Positions 1-8,715 of a DNA stretch of 64,000 nt are shown here, in pieces (the stretch's first letter is position 1; every line of letters starts with the position of its first letter). Source of the stretch: Clostridiales bacterium (GTDB taxonomy: Bacteria; Bacillota; Clostridia; Christensenellales; Aristaeellaceae); assembly GCA_004554085.1 (NCBI GenBank), contig SFNY01000003.1, positions 1 to 64,000 of the forward strand, written 5' to 3'. The position numbers and the translations under genes are program-made. The notes beneath the pieces were generated by a model, which saw only the letters and a list, made by a program, of their open reading frames with translations, was not told the origin of the DNA and ran no database searches.

Positions 1-86
1 ACGTTCGGGCTTTAGCGAGTCGGTCGTAAACGCCCCACTCAGTCCTAACGCCCGACACAGGGCAATCGTGGACGAAACAGCAAATA

Positions 87-200
87 GCAAAACGAAAGCT
101 TGTCATTGCACCCACCGAGCCTGATTTGCACCCAAGAACTGATTTCTGCACCCAAATGCACCCATTGCAAAACGAAAGCCCTATTGCACAATGAAAGCCC
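87..200. repeat. Phased short direct repeats, possible transposon end
   Basis: The octamer TGCACCCA occurs four times, starting at 107, 127, 147 and 157, so the spacings are 20, 20 and 10 bases, close to whole helical turns. A second motif, GCAAAACGAAAGC, starts at 87 and again near 168, with a degenerate copy near 187. Arrays of short repeats like this are known at the ends of IS21-like and some other transposons, where they bind the transposase. No transposase gene lies inside the window, so this is only a candidate right end of an element to the left. Confidence 0.35.
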
Positions 201-232
201 TGGATTGTATCATTTCTTGAGTCATTCCACAC

Positions 233-263
233 AAGCACTCAGTCTTTGGCTGGGTGCTTTTTT
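233..263 (+). terminator. Rho-independent terminator (plus strand)
   Basis: AAGCACTCAG at 233-242 pairs with CTGGGTGCTT at 250-259 (one G-T pair), followed by a run of six T at 258-263. It would end a plus-strand transcript entering from the left edge; no plus-strand gene is visible in bases 1-232. Confidence 0.7.
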
Positions 264-275
264 GGAACAAAGAAA

Positions 276-305
276 GAGCTGTTGCAGCAAATGCTGCAAC
301 AGCTC
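276..305 (-). terminator. Terminator of the sugar-catabolism operon
   Basis: A perfect 13-bp inverted repeat (276-288 and 293-305, loop AAAT) lies 15 bases past the stop of the aldolase gene. On the minus strand it is followed by a T-rich tract. It is the natural end of the nine-gene operon that runs leftward from 10450. Confidence 0.75.
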
Positions 306-319
306 CCGTATGGCTGAAA

Positions 320-1147
320 CTAAGCCAGCTTGTCCGCACCGAGCAGCTGAATCTTGCCGATCGCGTACTGCTTGATGCTCTCCACCGGCTCCTTCATGAA
401 CACGTCCATGGCGCGAATCTCGCCGTTCTTGGCATAGACGCTGTTGAAGAAGGCGTAGACCAGGTCGGTGGCGAAGTTCATCTTGCGCACGCCTGCCTCC
501 ACGGCCATCCTCACCTGCTCGTCCGGCACGCCGGAGCCGCCGTGCAGCACCAGCGGAAGGCCGGTGCGCTCATGGATCGTGCGGGTGCGCTCGATGTCCA
601 GCACGGGCGCGGACTTGTACACGCCGTGGGCCGTGCCGACCATCACCGCCATGGCGGCCACGCCGGTCTCCTTGGCAAAGCGCACGGCCTCGTCCACATC
701 GGTGAAGTCGCTCATCTTCTCATCTGCCGTGCCGCCCACGTGTCCCAGCTCGCCCTCCACGAACACGCCGCATTCGCCGCAGATCTCCACTGCCTGACGG
801 GTGATGGCGATGTTGCGCTCCAGCGGCTGGGTGGACGCATCGATCATGATGCTGGTGCAACCCAGGCGCAGCGCCCGCAGCACCTGGGGAATGCCCGCGC
901 CGTGATCCAGATGCATCACGGCGGGCGTGGGCAGCAGATTGATGGCCTCGCGGATGGCGGCGGACACATAGGTGCCGAATTCGGTGTCCATCATGCGGGT
1001 GAACATCTGGAAGATGACCGGCGCGCCGGTCTCCCGGGCCGCCTGGGCCACGCCCATGACGGACTCCACGTTGTAGCAGTTGAAGGCGGGGATGGCGACG
1101 CCCTTCGACTCCGCCAGGGCCAGAATCTGTTTCAAATTGGACTGCAT
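320..1147 (-). CDS. Class II fructose-bisphosphate aldolase family protein
   Basis: This 275-residue protein belongs to the class II, zinc-dependent ketose-bisphosphate aldolases. They cleave a ketose phosphate to dihydroxyacetone phosphate and an aldehyde. The family metal and catalytic motifs are present: HLDHG at 79-83, EGELGHVGG at 131-139, a histidine in GTAHG near 174 and LHGGSG at 201-206. Length is normal. GAGGAG lies 7 bases before the start. It is the last gene of the operon, 13 bases after the isomerase gene. With an isomerase and a PfkB kinase next to it, the substrate is probably a ketose 1-phosphate; whether the product aldehyde is glyceraldehyde, lactaldehyde or another cannot be read from sequence. 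Confidence 0.9.
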   Translation of the reverse strand: MQSNLKQILALAESKGVAIPAFNCYNVESVMGVAQAARETGAPVIFQMFTRMMDTEFGTYVSAAIREAINLLPTPAVMHLDHGAGIPQVLRALRLGCTSIMIDASTQPLERNIAITRQAVEICGECGVFVEGELGHVGGTADEKMSDFTDVDEAVRFAKETGVAAMAVMVGTAHGVYKSAPVLDIERTRTIHERTGLPLVLHGGSGVPDEQVRMAVEAGVRKMNFATDLVYAFFNSVYAKNGEIRAMDVFMKEPVESIKQYAIGKIQLLGADKLA

Positions 1148-1160
1148 CGCTCTGCTCCTC

Positions 1161-2552
1161 TCAGTTCATGGAATCCGGCACGACATTCGGGAAGTACTTG
1201 CAGAATTCCTGAATCTCCCGGGTGTAATCGCCGCGAATCTCCACCACATGGTGGATGTAGGGGCCTTCCACCAGGCGGCGCTCCCAGCTGTCCAGATCGT
1301 TGAAGCGGCCCCAGATGTAGTTGCCGTTGGTGAACGGGCCCTCGGCGCTCTCGCAGGTGCCGTTGAGGATCATGTACCTGCCGTCCTCCTGATCGAAGCG
1401 CGCCACCGTGTAGGTTCCCTCCCGGGCCTCAAACCACTGGCACTGTACATAGATGATGGGCTTCTTGTCCTCCCGGTGCAGGCTGTACGGGAAGGGGCCG
1501 CAGTGCCACAGCAGCTCCACGTTCTCGTCGGAGGGATGGCGCACGGTGAATTCGCCGAAGCAGGGCACCTCCTTGCCGAAGGACGCGCAGGAAAGCAGCG
1601 CCATGGTGATGGAGGCGTGCAGGTCGCTCTCGCAGCTGACCAGATAGCCCTGATCCAGCAGGAAGCCGTAGGCCGAGCAGGGCAGCACGCCGGTGATCTT
1701 CTCCATGCTCGTCCAGCATTCGGAGGAAATCACGTCCAGATTGTACTCCTCGGTCAGCTCCCTGAACAGCAGCACGAAGGCATAAATGCGCCTGAGCAGC
1801 GGTTTGGTGAAATCATCCACATCGTAGCGACGCAGGAACTCCTGCTCGCCTGCGATCAGCTCCTCCTCGCGCTCGGCCATGATCTTCTTGAACTTCTCCT
1901 CGACGATGGCGTTGTTGATGGGAATGACGTGCAGGCCGAAGCGCTGCATCAATTCGCCCTCGTTGATGATGACGGAGCAGAAGATCTTCGGGCGCATGCC
2001 CACCTGACCGACGCGCATGCCGCGGAAGTTCTTGACCATGCACGCCACGCGCGCAAAGTGATCCAGGCCCTCGGCAAACTTTTCGCTCTCCACGGTGCAG
2101 GAATTGAGGAAGGAGAAGGGAATGTTGTAGCGCTGCATCTGGCGGCTGATGCCGAAGATGCCGCACTGGCTGTCGGTGTAGCGCATGCCGTCGGGATCGA
2201 AGCGGTCGTCCATGGGCGCCCACAGCAGCACCGGCACGTTCAGCGCCTGCGCCAGCTGGGCGGCGGCCTCCTCGCAGCCGAAGTTGGCGTTGATCATCAA
2301 AAGCGCGTCCACCTTTTCCGCGCGCATGTGGTTTGCAACCTTCTCTACGTCCCTCTCGGCATAGAAGGTCTCCACGTCGATCACGCCTTTGAGGTCAGCA
2401 AAGCTCACATTCTCGGTGGCGTAGTGCTCCTCGATGTAGGCGACAATTTTGCGCCCGCGCTCCTCGGCGATCTCCCAGTTGAACGCGCCGGGGCGCGGCG
2501 TGCAGTCGCGACGAAGGGGCACGAGGCCGATTTTCACATGATAATCCAGCAT
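1161..2552 (-). CDS. L-fucose/L-arabinose isomerase family protein
   Basis: This 463-residue protein resembles the L-fucose/L-arabinose isomerase family, which interconverts aldoses and ketoses with a divalent metal. The family pattern is seen in the N-terminal part (PLRRD near residue 13), the central SSECWTSM and the C-terminal HHVVEIRGDY. The exact sugar cannot be assigned. It is followed by the aldolase (13-base gap) and preceded by the PfkB kinase (23-base gap), the order expected for aldose to ketose to ketose phosphate to triose. Some family members act on branched or rare sugars, so fucose itself is only one possibility. Confidence 0.8.
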   Translation of the reverse strand: MLDYHVKIGLVPLRRDCTPRPGAFNWEIAEERGRKIVAYIEEHYATENVSFADLKGVIDVETFYAERDVEKVANHMRAEKVDALLMINANFGCEEAAAQLAQALNVPVLLWAPMDDRFDPDGMRYTDSQCGIFGISRQMQRYNIPFSFLNSCTVESEKFAEGLDHFARVACMVKNFRGMRVGQVGMRPKIFCSVIINEGELMQRFGLHVIPINNAIVEEKFKKIMAEREEELIAGEQEFLRRYDVDDFTKPLLRRIYAFVLLFRELTEEYNLDVISSECWTSMEKITGVLPCSAYGFLLDQGYLVSCESDLHASITMALLSCASFGKEVPCFGEFTVRHPSDENVELLWHCGPFPYSLHREDKKPIIYVQCQWFEAREGTYTVARFDQEDGRYMILNGTCESAEGPFTNGNYIWGRFNDLDSWERRLVEGPYIHHVVEIRGDYTREIQEFCKYFPNVVPDSMN

Positions 2553-2575
2553 TTCATTTCACTCCTGTCTTTATT

Positions 2576-3565
2576 TCAGAGGTTGAACATGCCCTGACGG
2601 TAGTGCGCGACGCGCCCGTCAATTTCCGTATAGTCGATCTCCCCGGTCTCCAGGAAGCGGTTCACCACGTCCACCGTGGGAATGCCCGCGCGCCCGCCCA
2701 GGCGGGTGCACTTGATGGCGGAAACGGCGGAGGAGAAGCGCGCGCACGCGGGCACATCCCAGCCCTGAAGGTAGGCATAGTTGAACGCGCCGTGGAACAC
2801 GTCGCCCGCGCCGGTGGTATCCACCGCATCCACAGTAAAGGCGGGGTACTCGAAGTACTTGTCGCCGTACACGCCCTTGCCGCCCTGCTCGCCCAGCGTG
2901 AAGATCACGATGTCCGGGCCCTGCGCCTGAATGTAGCGCGCCGCCTGCTCGCAGCTCATCTCGCCCTTGTCCGCACACATGGAGTTGAGGTAGGTCTCCG
3001 AGGCGATGAAAATGTCCAGATAGCGGTAGTTCTCATAGATGTCCGGGCGGTAGTAGGCCGCGTCGATGCTCACCAGGCCGCCGGCTTCGTGAATCCAATC
3101 TGCCGCCTGAAACTTGGCCTCGGTGAGCATGTCGCCGATGTGCAGGATTTTTGCGGACTTGATGAAGTCCTCGTCCAGGTCGGCGATCTCCAGCGCACGG
3201 AAGGTTCCGGGGCAGCTGATGAATTCCTTGCCGTGAATCTCGCGCTCGGACACGCACACGCAGAAATCCGTTCGCTTGCCCTCGTCCAGCATCAGGTGCG
3301 AGGTGTCCACGTTGTTGTATTCAAAGTCCGCCTTGTTGGCATGGCCGAACATGTCGCTGCCCGAAACGCCCAGGATGGCCGCGCGAAGGCCCAGACGGCC
3401 CGCCGCCACCGTCGCCGTGGGAATGTTGCCGCCGCCCTGAAACACGTAGTTGCGCATGCGGATGTTCACATTCGTGGGCGGCAGCTTGTCCAGCTCGACG
3501 ATCAGATCCTGAAAGGGATTTCCGAAGCCGATCATGTCAAACTTCTTTTCGTTCATTGAGGCCAA
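2576..3565 (-). CDS. PfkB-family carbohydrate kinase
   Basis: This is a 329-residue PfkB/ribokinase-type sugar kinase. It carries the N-terminal GGN pocket (FQGGGNIPTAT, near residues 43-53) and the C-terminal signature DTTGAGDVFHGAF, whose aspartate is the catalytic base. The sequence starts MASMNEKKFDMIGFG; the ATG at 3565 or the one 9 bases downstream could both serve. It sits between the aldehyde dehydrogenase and the isomerase and probably phosphorylates the ketose made by the isomerase. Sugar specificity is inferred from context only. Confidence 0.88.
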   Translation of the reverse strand: MASMNEKKFDMIGFGNPFQDLIVELDKLPPTNVNIRMRNYVFQGGGNIPTATVAAGRLGLRAAILGVSGSDMFGHANKADFEYNNVDTSHLMLDEGKRTDFCVCVSEREIHGKEFISCPGTFRALEIADLDEDFIKSAKILHIGDMLTEAKFQAADWIHEAGGLVSIDAAYYRPDIYENYRYLDIFIASETYLNSMCADKGEMSCEQAARYIQAQGPDIVIFTLGEQGGKGVYGDKYFEYPAFTVDAVDTTGAGDVFHGAFNYAYLQGWDVPACARFSSAVSAIKCTRLGGRAGIPTVDVVNRFLETGEIDYTEIDGRVAHYRQGMFNL

Positions 3566-3575
3566 CCTCCCGAAG

Positions 3576-5006
3576 TCAGGGCTTCATGCCCAGATACTTG
3601 AAGTCGTAATACTCGTCCAGCGACCAGTGGCTCTTGTCGCAGCCCACACCGGACTGCTTCACGCCCGCGTGCGGGGTCTGCTCGGTGCCCGGAGCGCCGT
3701 TGACGAAGATTTCACCAGCCTCCAGCGTCTCGAACGCCTTGGCGATCTCCTGCGCGCGGTGGCCGAAGAAGTAGGCGGAGAGGCCGTAGATGGTGTTGTT
3801 GGCCTTCTCCAGCGCCTCATCGAAGTCGCTGAAGGGCTGCATGGGGATGATGGGCCCGAAGATTTCCTCCTTCGAGACGCGCATGTCGTCCGTCACGTCC
3901 TTCAGAAGCGCTGGGGTCATGTAGCTGCCCCTGGCAAACTCCGCGGGCACCTCGCCGCCCATCATCAGCTTCGCGCCGCGCTGCACCGCATCCTCCACCA
4001 GCCCCAGCAGCCGGTCGCGGGCCTCCATGTTGATGACCGGGCCCATGACGTAGCCCTCGTCCCGGCCCTTGCCCAGAATCACGCCCTTGAGGTGCTCAGC
4101 GACCCTGTCGCAGAGCGCGTCGTAGATCTTCTCATGCACGTAGATGCGGTTGTAGTTCACGCAGGTCTGACCCGCGAAGCCCACCTTCTTGGCGACGATG
4201 TTCGCCGCGACCTCGTCCAGATCCACGTCGTCCATGACGATCACCGGCGCGTTGCCGCCCAGCTCAAAGGAATACTTCTTCACCGAGGTCGCGCCCTCGC
4301 GCATGATCTGAAGTCCGGTCTCGCTGGAGCCGATCAGCGTGATCATCTTCGGGATGGTGCTCTCGTTCAGCGTCCTTGCAACCTCGCCGGAGGGGCCGGA
4401 GAGGATGTTGATCACGCCCGCCGGGAAACCGATGCGCGCGGCGATCTCGCCGATGTAGAGGGTCGCCAGCGGGGTCTGGCTGGAGGGCTTGACGATGCAT
4501 GCGCAGCCGGAGACCACGCTGGGCGCGATCTTCAGACCCGCATTGCCCAGCGGATAGTTCCACGCCACGTGGCCCACCACCACGCCGATGGGACGGCGCT
4601 CGACGATGTGGTACACATTGCCGTTCGGGGTGGAGTGGTTGTTGAAGGTGGTGCCGTACATGCGGCGCGCCTCCTCGGAATAGTACTGGAAGCTGATCAT
4701 CATCCAGTCAAAGTCGGCGCAGGCTGCCGGATAGGGGCGACCGGATTCCGCCGAAACCAGATCGACGATCTTCTCGCGCTCCGCCATGCAGGCCTCGCGC
4801 AGCTTGAGCATCCAATCGATGCGCTCGTCCAGCGATGTCTTTGCCCAGGCCTTCTGCGCGCGCTCGGCGGCTGCAAGTGCTTCCCTGGTCTGCTCCGCAG
4901 TCGCGCAGCCAACCGTGCCAATCACCTCGCCGGTGGCCGGATTGATTACGTCCATGGGCCTGCCCTGTCCTTCGACCAGCCGCCCGTCATAATACTGCTT
5001 GTACAT
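3576..5006 (-). CDS. NAD(P)-dependent aldehyde dehydrogenase family protein
   Basis: This 476-residue protein is of normal ALDH superfamily length. The catalytic cysteine lies in GQTCVNYNR (Cys282) and the general-base glutamate in FELGGN (Glu248). It is most like succinate-semialdehyde, glycolaldehyde or lactaldehyde dehydrogenases, which oxidise small aldehydes to acids. Its start is 3 bases from the stop of the enolase-like gene, so the two are probably translationally linked. In this operon its likely role is oxidation of the aldehyde released by the aldolase; if that is glyceraldehyde, the product glycerate would feed the neighbouring glycerate kinase. Confidence 0.88.
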   Translation of the reverse strand: MYKQYYDGRLVEGQGRPMDVINPATGEVIGTVGCATAEQTREALAAAERAQKAWAKTSLDERIDWMLKLREACMAEREKIVDLVSAESGRPYPAACADFDWMMISFQYYSEEARRMYGTTFNNHSTPNGNVYHIVERRPIGVVVGHVAWNYPLGNAGLKIAPSVVSGCACIVKPSSQTPLATLYIGEIAARIGFPAGVINILSGPSGEVARTLNESTIPKMITLIGSSETGLQIMREGATSVKKYSFELGGNAPVIVMDDVDLDEVAANIVAKKVGFAGQTCVNYNRIYVHEKIYDALCDRVAEHLKGVILGKGRDEGYVMGPVINMEARDRLLGLVEDAVQRGAKLMMGGEVPAEFARGSYMTPALLKDVTDDMRVSKEEIFGPIIPMQPFSDFDEALEKANNTIYGLSAYFFGHRAQEIAKAFETLEAGEIFVNGAPGTEQTPHAGVKQSGVGCDKSHWSLDEYYDFKYLGMKP

Positions 5007-5009
5007 AGT

Positions 5010-6320
5010 TTACCCCTTTCTGGCCAGTTTTCTGGCGCGCTCCTGATTGCGGAAGCCCTTCAGACCTGCCGCGCCGATGAACTTGGCGCTCGGCCCCAGC
5101 TCCTCCTCGATGGCCAGCAGCCGGTTTGCCCGGGGGCCGATGCCGCACTCGCGGATGGAACACGCGTTGATGCCCACGGAATAGTCGCCGATGGCCTCGC
5201 CCTCGCCCCGGCTGTCGGAGGGCATGACCGCATAGCCGTACTTGTAGGCGTACTGGATCATCTCCATCGCCTCGGATATGGTGCCCACCTGATTGACCTT
5301 CAGAAGCACAGTGTTGGCCGCGCCCAGGGAGATTCCGTGGGCAACGCGCTCGGGATTCGTGGTGAACAAATCGTCGCCCACCACCTGGATGCCGCTCTCC
5401 TTCGTAAACGCGGCAGTGGTCTCATAGTCGTCCTCGTTGAAGGGATCCTCCAGGATGACGAAGGGAAACTTGTCGATCATGTCCATGTAGAAGCGGTACA
5501 GCTCGTCCTTCGTCATGGGCTTGTCGCTGAACAGGCCGTAATACCTGCCGTCCTCCTTGTTGTGGTAGGTGTCGGTGGCGACGTCCATCTGGAAGCCCGC
5601 GCGGCCCTCGTAGCCGGCCTCGATGATGGTCTCGGTCATCGCCTCCCAGATCTCCTCGTCGTTTTTGAATACGCCCGCAGGAATGGCAATGAAGTCGCGC
5701 ACGTTGGGAATGCCGCCGAAGCGCTGCTCCATCTTCTTCGCCCAGCGGGTGTGAATGTCCCAGCAGGCGTAGGATGCGTCGGAGAAGGTATCGAAGCCGA
5801 AGCACATCACGGACATGGTGGGCTTGCCGCCGGGGGTGGTGATGCCGCCGCCGTAGCGCTGATGGCCCGCCGCCATGGCCACGCCCGGAACGGGCAGATA
5901 CATGGCGCTCTCGCCGCCCACGTGCCGGTACAGCGGAATGCCCAGCGCATTCGCGCCCGCCTTCAGGATGGCTGCGGAGACGGCGGCCACGGCATTGCCG
6001 CCCAGCTCCAGCTTGGCCTCGGGACGGATGGACAGAAGCGAGCGATCCGCCGCCAGCTGATTCGCCGCGTCCACGCCCTTCATCGCGGGCGCAATGATGG
6101 TGTTGACATTGTTCACCGCGCCCATAACGCCCTTGCCGTTGTACTTCGTTCCGCCGTCAAAATTGAAACGCACCTCGTGGGTGCCCACGGAGACGCCGGA
6201 GGTGCACATCGCTGTGCCCGTCGCGCCGTTTTCACATACGACCGTCGCCTCAACGCCCGGATTTCCGCGATTGGTATAAACCTGCCGCGCATGTATGGTT
6301 TTGATTTCTGTTCCAGACAT
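5010..6320 (-). CDS. Enolase-superfamily protein with altered active site
   Basis: This 436-residue protein aligns along its length with enolase (2-phosphoglycerate to phosphoenolpyruvate), but catalytic motifs differ. The metal ligands remain (Asp246 in FQMDVA, Glu291 in LEDPF, Asp316/317 in VGDDL), as does the base lysine (Lys341 in LLKVNQ). The loop that normally reads GDEGGFAP is IAIPAG here. The usual SHRSGE is SDSRGE at 368-373, the usual DxQEFMI region is replaced by KPTMSVMCF, and the late conserved lysine is Arg390. The start at 6320 has GAGGAG 7 bases upstream; an in-frame start at 6335 lacks one. It may act on a different substrate or be an inefficient enolase. Confidence 0.8.
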   Translation of the reverse strand: MSGTEIKTIHARQVYTNRGNPGVEATVVCENGATGTAMCTSGVSVGTHEVRFNFDGGTKYNGKGVMGAVNNVNTIIAPAMKGVDAANQLAADRSLLSIRPEAKLELGGNAVAAVSAAILKAGANALGIPLYRHVGGESAMYLPVPGVAMAAGHQRYGGGITTPGGKPTMSVMCFGFDTFSDASYACWDIHTRWAKKMEQRFGGIPNVRDFIAIPAGVFKNDEEIWEAMTETIIEAGYEGRAGFQMDVATDTYHNKEDGRYYGLFSDKPMTKDELYRFYMDMIDKFPFVILEDPFNEDDYETTAAFTKESGIQVVGDDLFTTNPERVAHGISLGAANTVLLKVNQVGTISEAMEMIQYAYKYGYAVMPSDSRGEGEAIGDYSVGINACSIRECGIGPRANRLLAIEEELGPSAKFIGAAGLKGFRNQERARKLARKG

Positions 6321-6356
6321 CTCAACACTCCTCATCGTTTCAGAATCGTTTGTCTC

Positions 6357-7814
6357 TCAGGTGATCAGGATGATTCGCAAATCCAGAGCGGAGACGCAGT
6401 GCTCCGCTTCCACGCCGCAGCCCAGCGTCCACAGCGGCGCGGAGGTCGCGTGGGCCTTCATTGCCTGCCACAGGTCCAGGCCAGCTCTCTTTGCCTCCGC
6501 GACGGTCTCGCCGTCCACGATGGCGCCCGCCAGGCAGCTGGGCGCGCCCGACAGTTCAAGTCCGCCCGGGCCGTCCGTTCCGTCGGTATCCACCGCGCCG
6601 AACACGATGCCCTGCGTGCCCGCGATGCGCTGCGCCGCAGCCAGACAGTACTCCTGATTGCGTCCGCCCACTCCTGTCTCGCTGCCCACCGTGACCACGT
6701 TCTCTCCCGAGCTCATCAGCACCACCGGCGCGCGGAAGGGCTCGCCCAGGCGCTGCGCGGTCATGGCGATGGACGCATCCACGCGCCCCGCTTCCCGGGC
6801 CTCGGCCTCCATGTATTCGGAGAGCATCACGCAGCTATAGCCCAGCTCCTGCGCGCGCCTGCGCACCGCCGGATAAATGGTGGAATCCTTGAAGATCAGT
6901 CCAAAGAAGCGCGCGCCGAAGCTTTCGTATTCCTCCCGGCACACGTTCTCCGTCTCCGCATTGCCCGCCAGCAGCCAGTTCCGGATGGATGCCGGGGTCT
7001 CCTCCCACGCGTCCCACTTTCTCAGCACGTCGATGGCCTGCTGGAAGCTGCTCTCATAGGCGATGGGCGGGAAGAAATTGTCGCGGAACATGTCGTAATA
7101 GTTGTTGCGCAGCACCGGCTCCGTCCGCTTGGAGGGATCAGCCGTGGTGAGATGCACCATGTGCGCCTTCTTGAACAGGCGGGACAGCCTGCCGCCCTTG
7201 AAGCGGTCGATGTGCGTGCGCACGTGGTTCAGATCCCCGGTGGGCACGCCCTTTTCAATCTGCATCATGTGGGTGAAGGCGGCGACCTCCTCCACGGTGA
7301 TGTCCCCGGCGGGATAGGTCATCAGCGAGGAGCAGCCGCTGCCGGAGATGGTGAACACCAGATCGCGCTCGGTCAGATCCGCCGCCAGCGCCTCAATTTT
7401 CTTGCAGCCCTCCACGCAGCATGCGTCCGGCACGGGATGTCCCGCCAGCGTCACGCCGATCTTTTTGCACTGGACGCCGTCGCCGTGCTTGGCGATCACG
7501 TGGCCGCCGGTCAGCACGTCGCCCAGCACCTCCTCAAAGGCGACCGCCGCACGCTGAACGCCCTTGGCCGCGCCGATGACGTATACCCGGTCGACGTCCT
7601 TCAGGTCAAATTCCAGCGGCCCGGAATGGGGATCGTCCCGCATCTCAAAGCCCTCGGTGTGCAGCACGATGCGGCCGTTCTCCAGCTGCACCAGCTCCTT
7701 GACCCTGTGGTAGGGATCGATGGCGTCCAGGCCTGCGTCCAGCAGCTCGGCTACGATCCGTCTGCCCTCCCGGTCGCCGTGACTGGTCAGCATCTGCTTG
7801 TTCTTGATTCTCAT
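6357..7814 (-). CDS. Glycerate 2-kinase, MOFRL family
   Basis: This 485-residue protein belongs to the GckA/TtuD (MOFRL) family. These enzymes phosphorylate D-glycerate, typically giving 2-phosphoglycerate. The C-terminal MOFRL pattern is clear: VGSETGVGGRNQEY followed by FGAVDTDGTDGPGG. The start at 7814 (MRIKNKQ) has AAAGGG upstream; an upstream in-frame extension to 7892 overlaps the previous gene and looks spurious. Pairing a 2-phosphoglycerate-forming kinase with an enolase relative suggests a short route from glycerate into lower glycolysis. Cytoplasmic. Confidence 0.88.
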   Translation of the reverse strand: MRIKNKQMLTSHGDREGRRIVAELLDAGLDAIDPYHRVKELVQLENGRIVLHTEGFEMRDDPHSGPLEFDLKDVDRVYVIGAAKGVQRAAVAFEEVLGDVLTGGHVIAKHGDGVQCKKIGVTLAGHPVPDACCVEGCKKIEALAADLTERDLVFTISGSGCSSLMTYPAGDITVEEVAAFTHMMQIEKGVPTGDLNHVRTHIDRFKGGRLSRLFKKAHMVHLTTADPSKRTEPVLRNNYYDMFRDNFFPPIAYESSFQQAIDVLRKWDAWEETPASIRNWLLAGNAETENVCREEYESFGARFFGLIFKDSTIYPAVRRRAQELGYSCVMLSEYMEAEAREAGRVDASIAMTAQRLGEPFRAPVVLMSSGENVVTVGSETGVGGRNQEYCLAAAQRIAGTQGIVFGAVDTDGTDGPGGLELSGAPSCLAGAIVDGETVAEAKRAGLDLWQAMKAHATSAPLWTLGCGVEAEHCVSALDLRIILIT

Positions 7815-7852
7815 ATTTCGCCCTTTCGCTTGCGCGGTTCGGAATTGCGCTC

Positions 7853-8701
7853 TCAGAAACGAGCCTCGTCCGGAACGGGTGCCTCGCCGCACACGCCCTC
7901 GAGCTTGGCGATGAATTCAACATCCGCCGGCTCCAGCTCAAAGTCGAACACCTCGGTGTTCTCCTGCACGCGCGCCGGGTTTGCGGACTTGGGCAGCGGA
8001 ATCCAGCCCATCTGCAGCGACCACCGCAGGCAGATCTGCCCGACGGACTTGCCGTACTTCTCCGCCAGTGCCTGCATCTCGGGAACCTTGAAGATCGCGC
8101 CGGTGCCGAAGGGGCTGTAGGCCTCCACCTGAATGCCGTTTTCCTTGCAGTAGCTTACGACCTCCGGCTGGGTCACGCCCGGGCAGAGGCGAAGCTGGTT
8201 CACCATGGGGAGAATCTCGCAGTTCTCCTTCAGCATCTCGATGTGATGGGGCATGAAGTTGCTCACGCCGATGGCGCGAATGCGCCCGGCTTTGTACAGC
8301 TCCTCGAAGGCCTTCCAGGTGCCGATGGTGGCCTCCCGCCAGGTGGATCGGTACTGAATGGGGTTCGGCCAGTGGATCAGATACAGATCCAGATAGCGCA
8401 GGCCCAGCTTCTCCAGGGTCATGTCGAACGCCTCCAGGGTCGCCTTGTAGCCGTGCGCGGCGTTGCGCAGCTTGCTGGTCACAAAGATTTCCTCCCGGGG
8501 CACGCCGCTGATGCGGATTCCCTGACCCACGCCGCGCTCGTTGCCGTAGGCGGCAGCGGTGTCAATCAGGCGGTAGCCGGTCTCCATCGCGGACTTCACT
8601 GCGGCGGTAGCCACCGCATCCTTTGACTGATAGGTGCCCAGACCCAGGCAGGGCATCTCCACTCCGTTGCTCAGCCGGTAGGTATCCTTCATCGATTTCA
8701 T
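7853..8701 (-). CDS. Aldo/keto reductase
   Basis: This 282-residue single-domain NAD(P)H aldo/keto reductase has its family residues: Asp and Tyr in LIDTAAAYGNE, Lys in VTSKLRN and His in YLIHWPNP. Members reduce small aldehydes and ketones. GGAGG lies about 9 bases upstream of the ATG at 8701; a second in-frame ATG follows 9 bases later. In the operon it may reduce the aldehyde arm of the pathway to an alcohol as an overflow or redox-balancing branch, the opposite of the aldehyde dehydrogenase. That role is inference. Confidence 0.85.
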   Translation of the reverse strand: MKSMKDTYRLSNGVEMPCLGLGTYQSKDAVATAAVKSAMETGYRLIDTAAAYGNERGVGQGIRISGVPREEIFVTSKLRNAAHGYKATLEAFDMTLEKLGLRYLDLYLIHWPNPIQYRSTWREATIGTWKAFEELYKAGRIRAIGVSNFMPHHIEMLKENCEILPMVNQLRLCPGVTQPEVVSYCKENGIQVEAYSPFGTGAIFKVPEMQALAEKYGKSVGQICLRWSLQMGWIPLPKSANPARVQENTEVFDFELEPADVEFIAKLEGVCGEAPVPDEARF

Positions 8702-8715
8702 CCTCGCACACCTCC

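Noticed and set aside
3534..8120. 1528-codon plus-strand open frame opposite the sugar operon
   Set aside because: It is antisense to five clear genes, rich in Ala/His/Arg/Gly and without any family motif or ribosome site. Long antisense frames are expected in GC-rich coding DNA.
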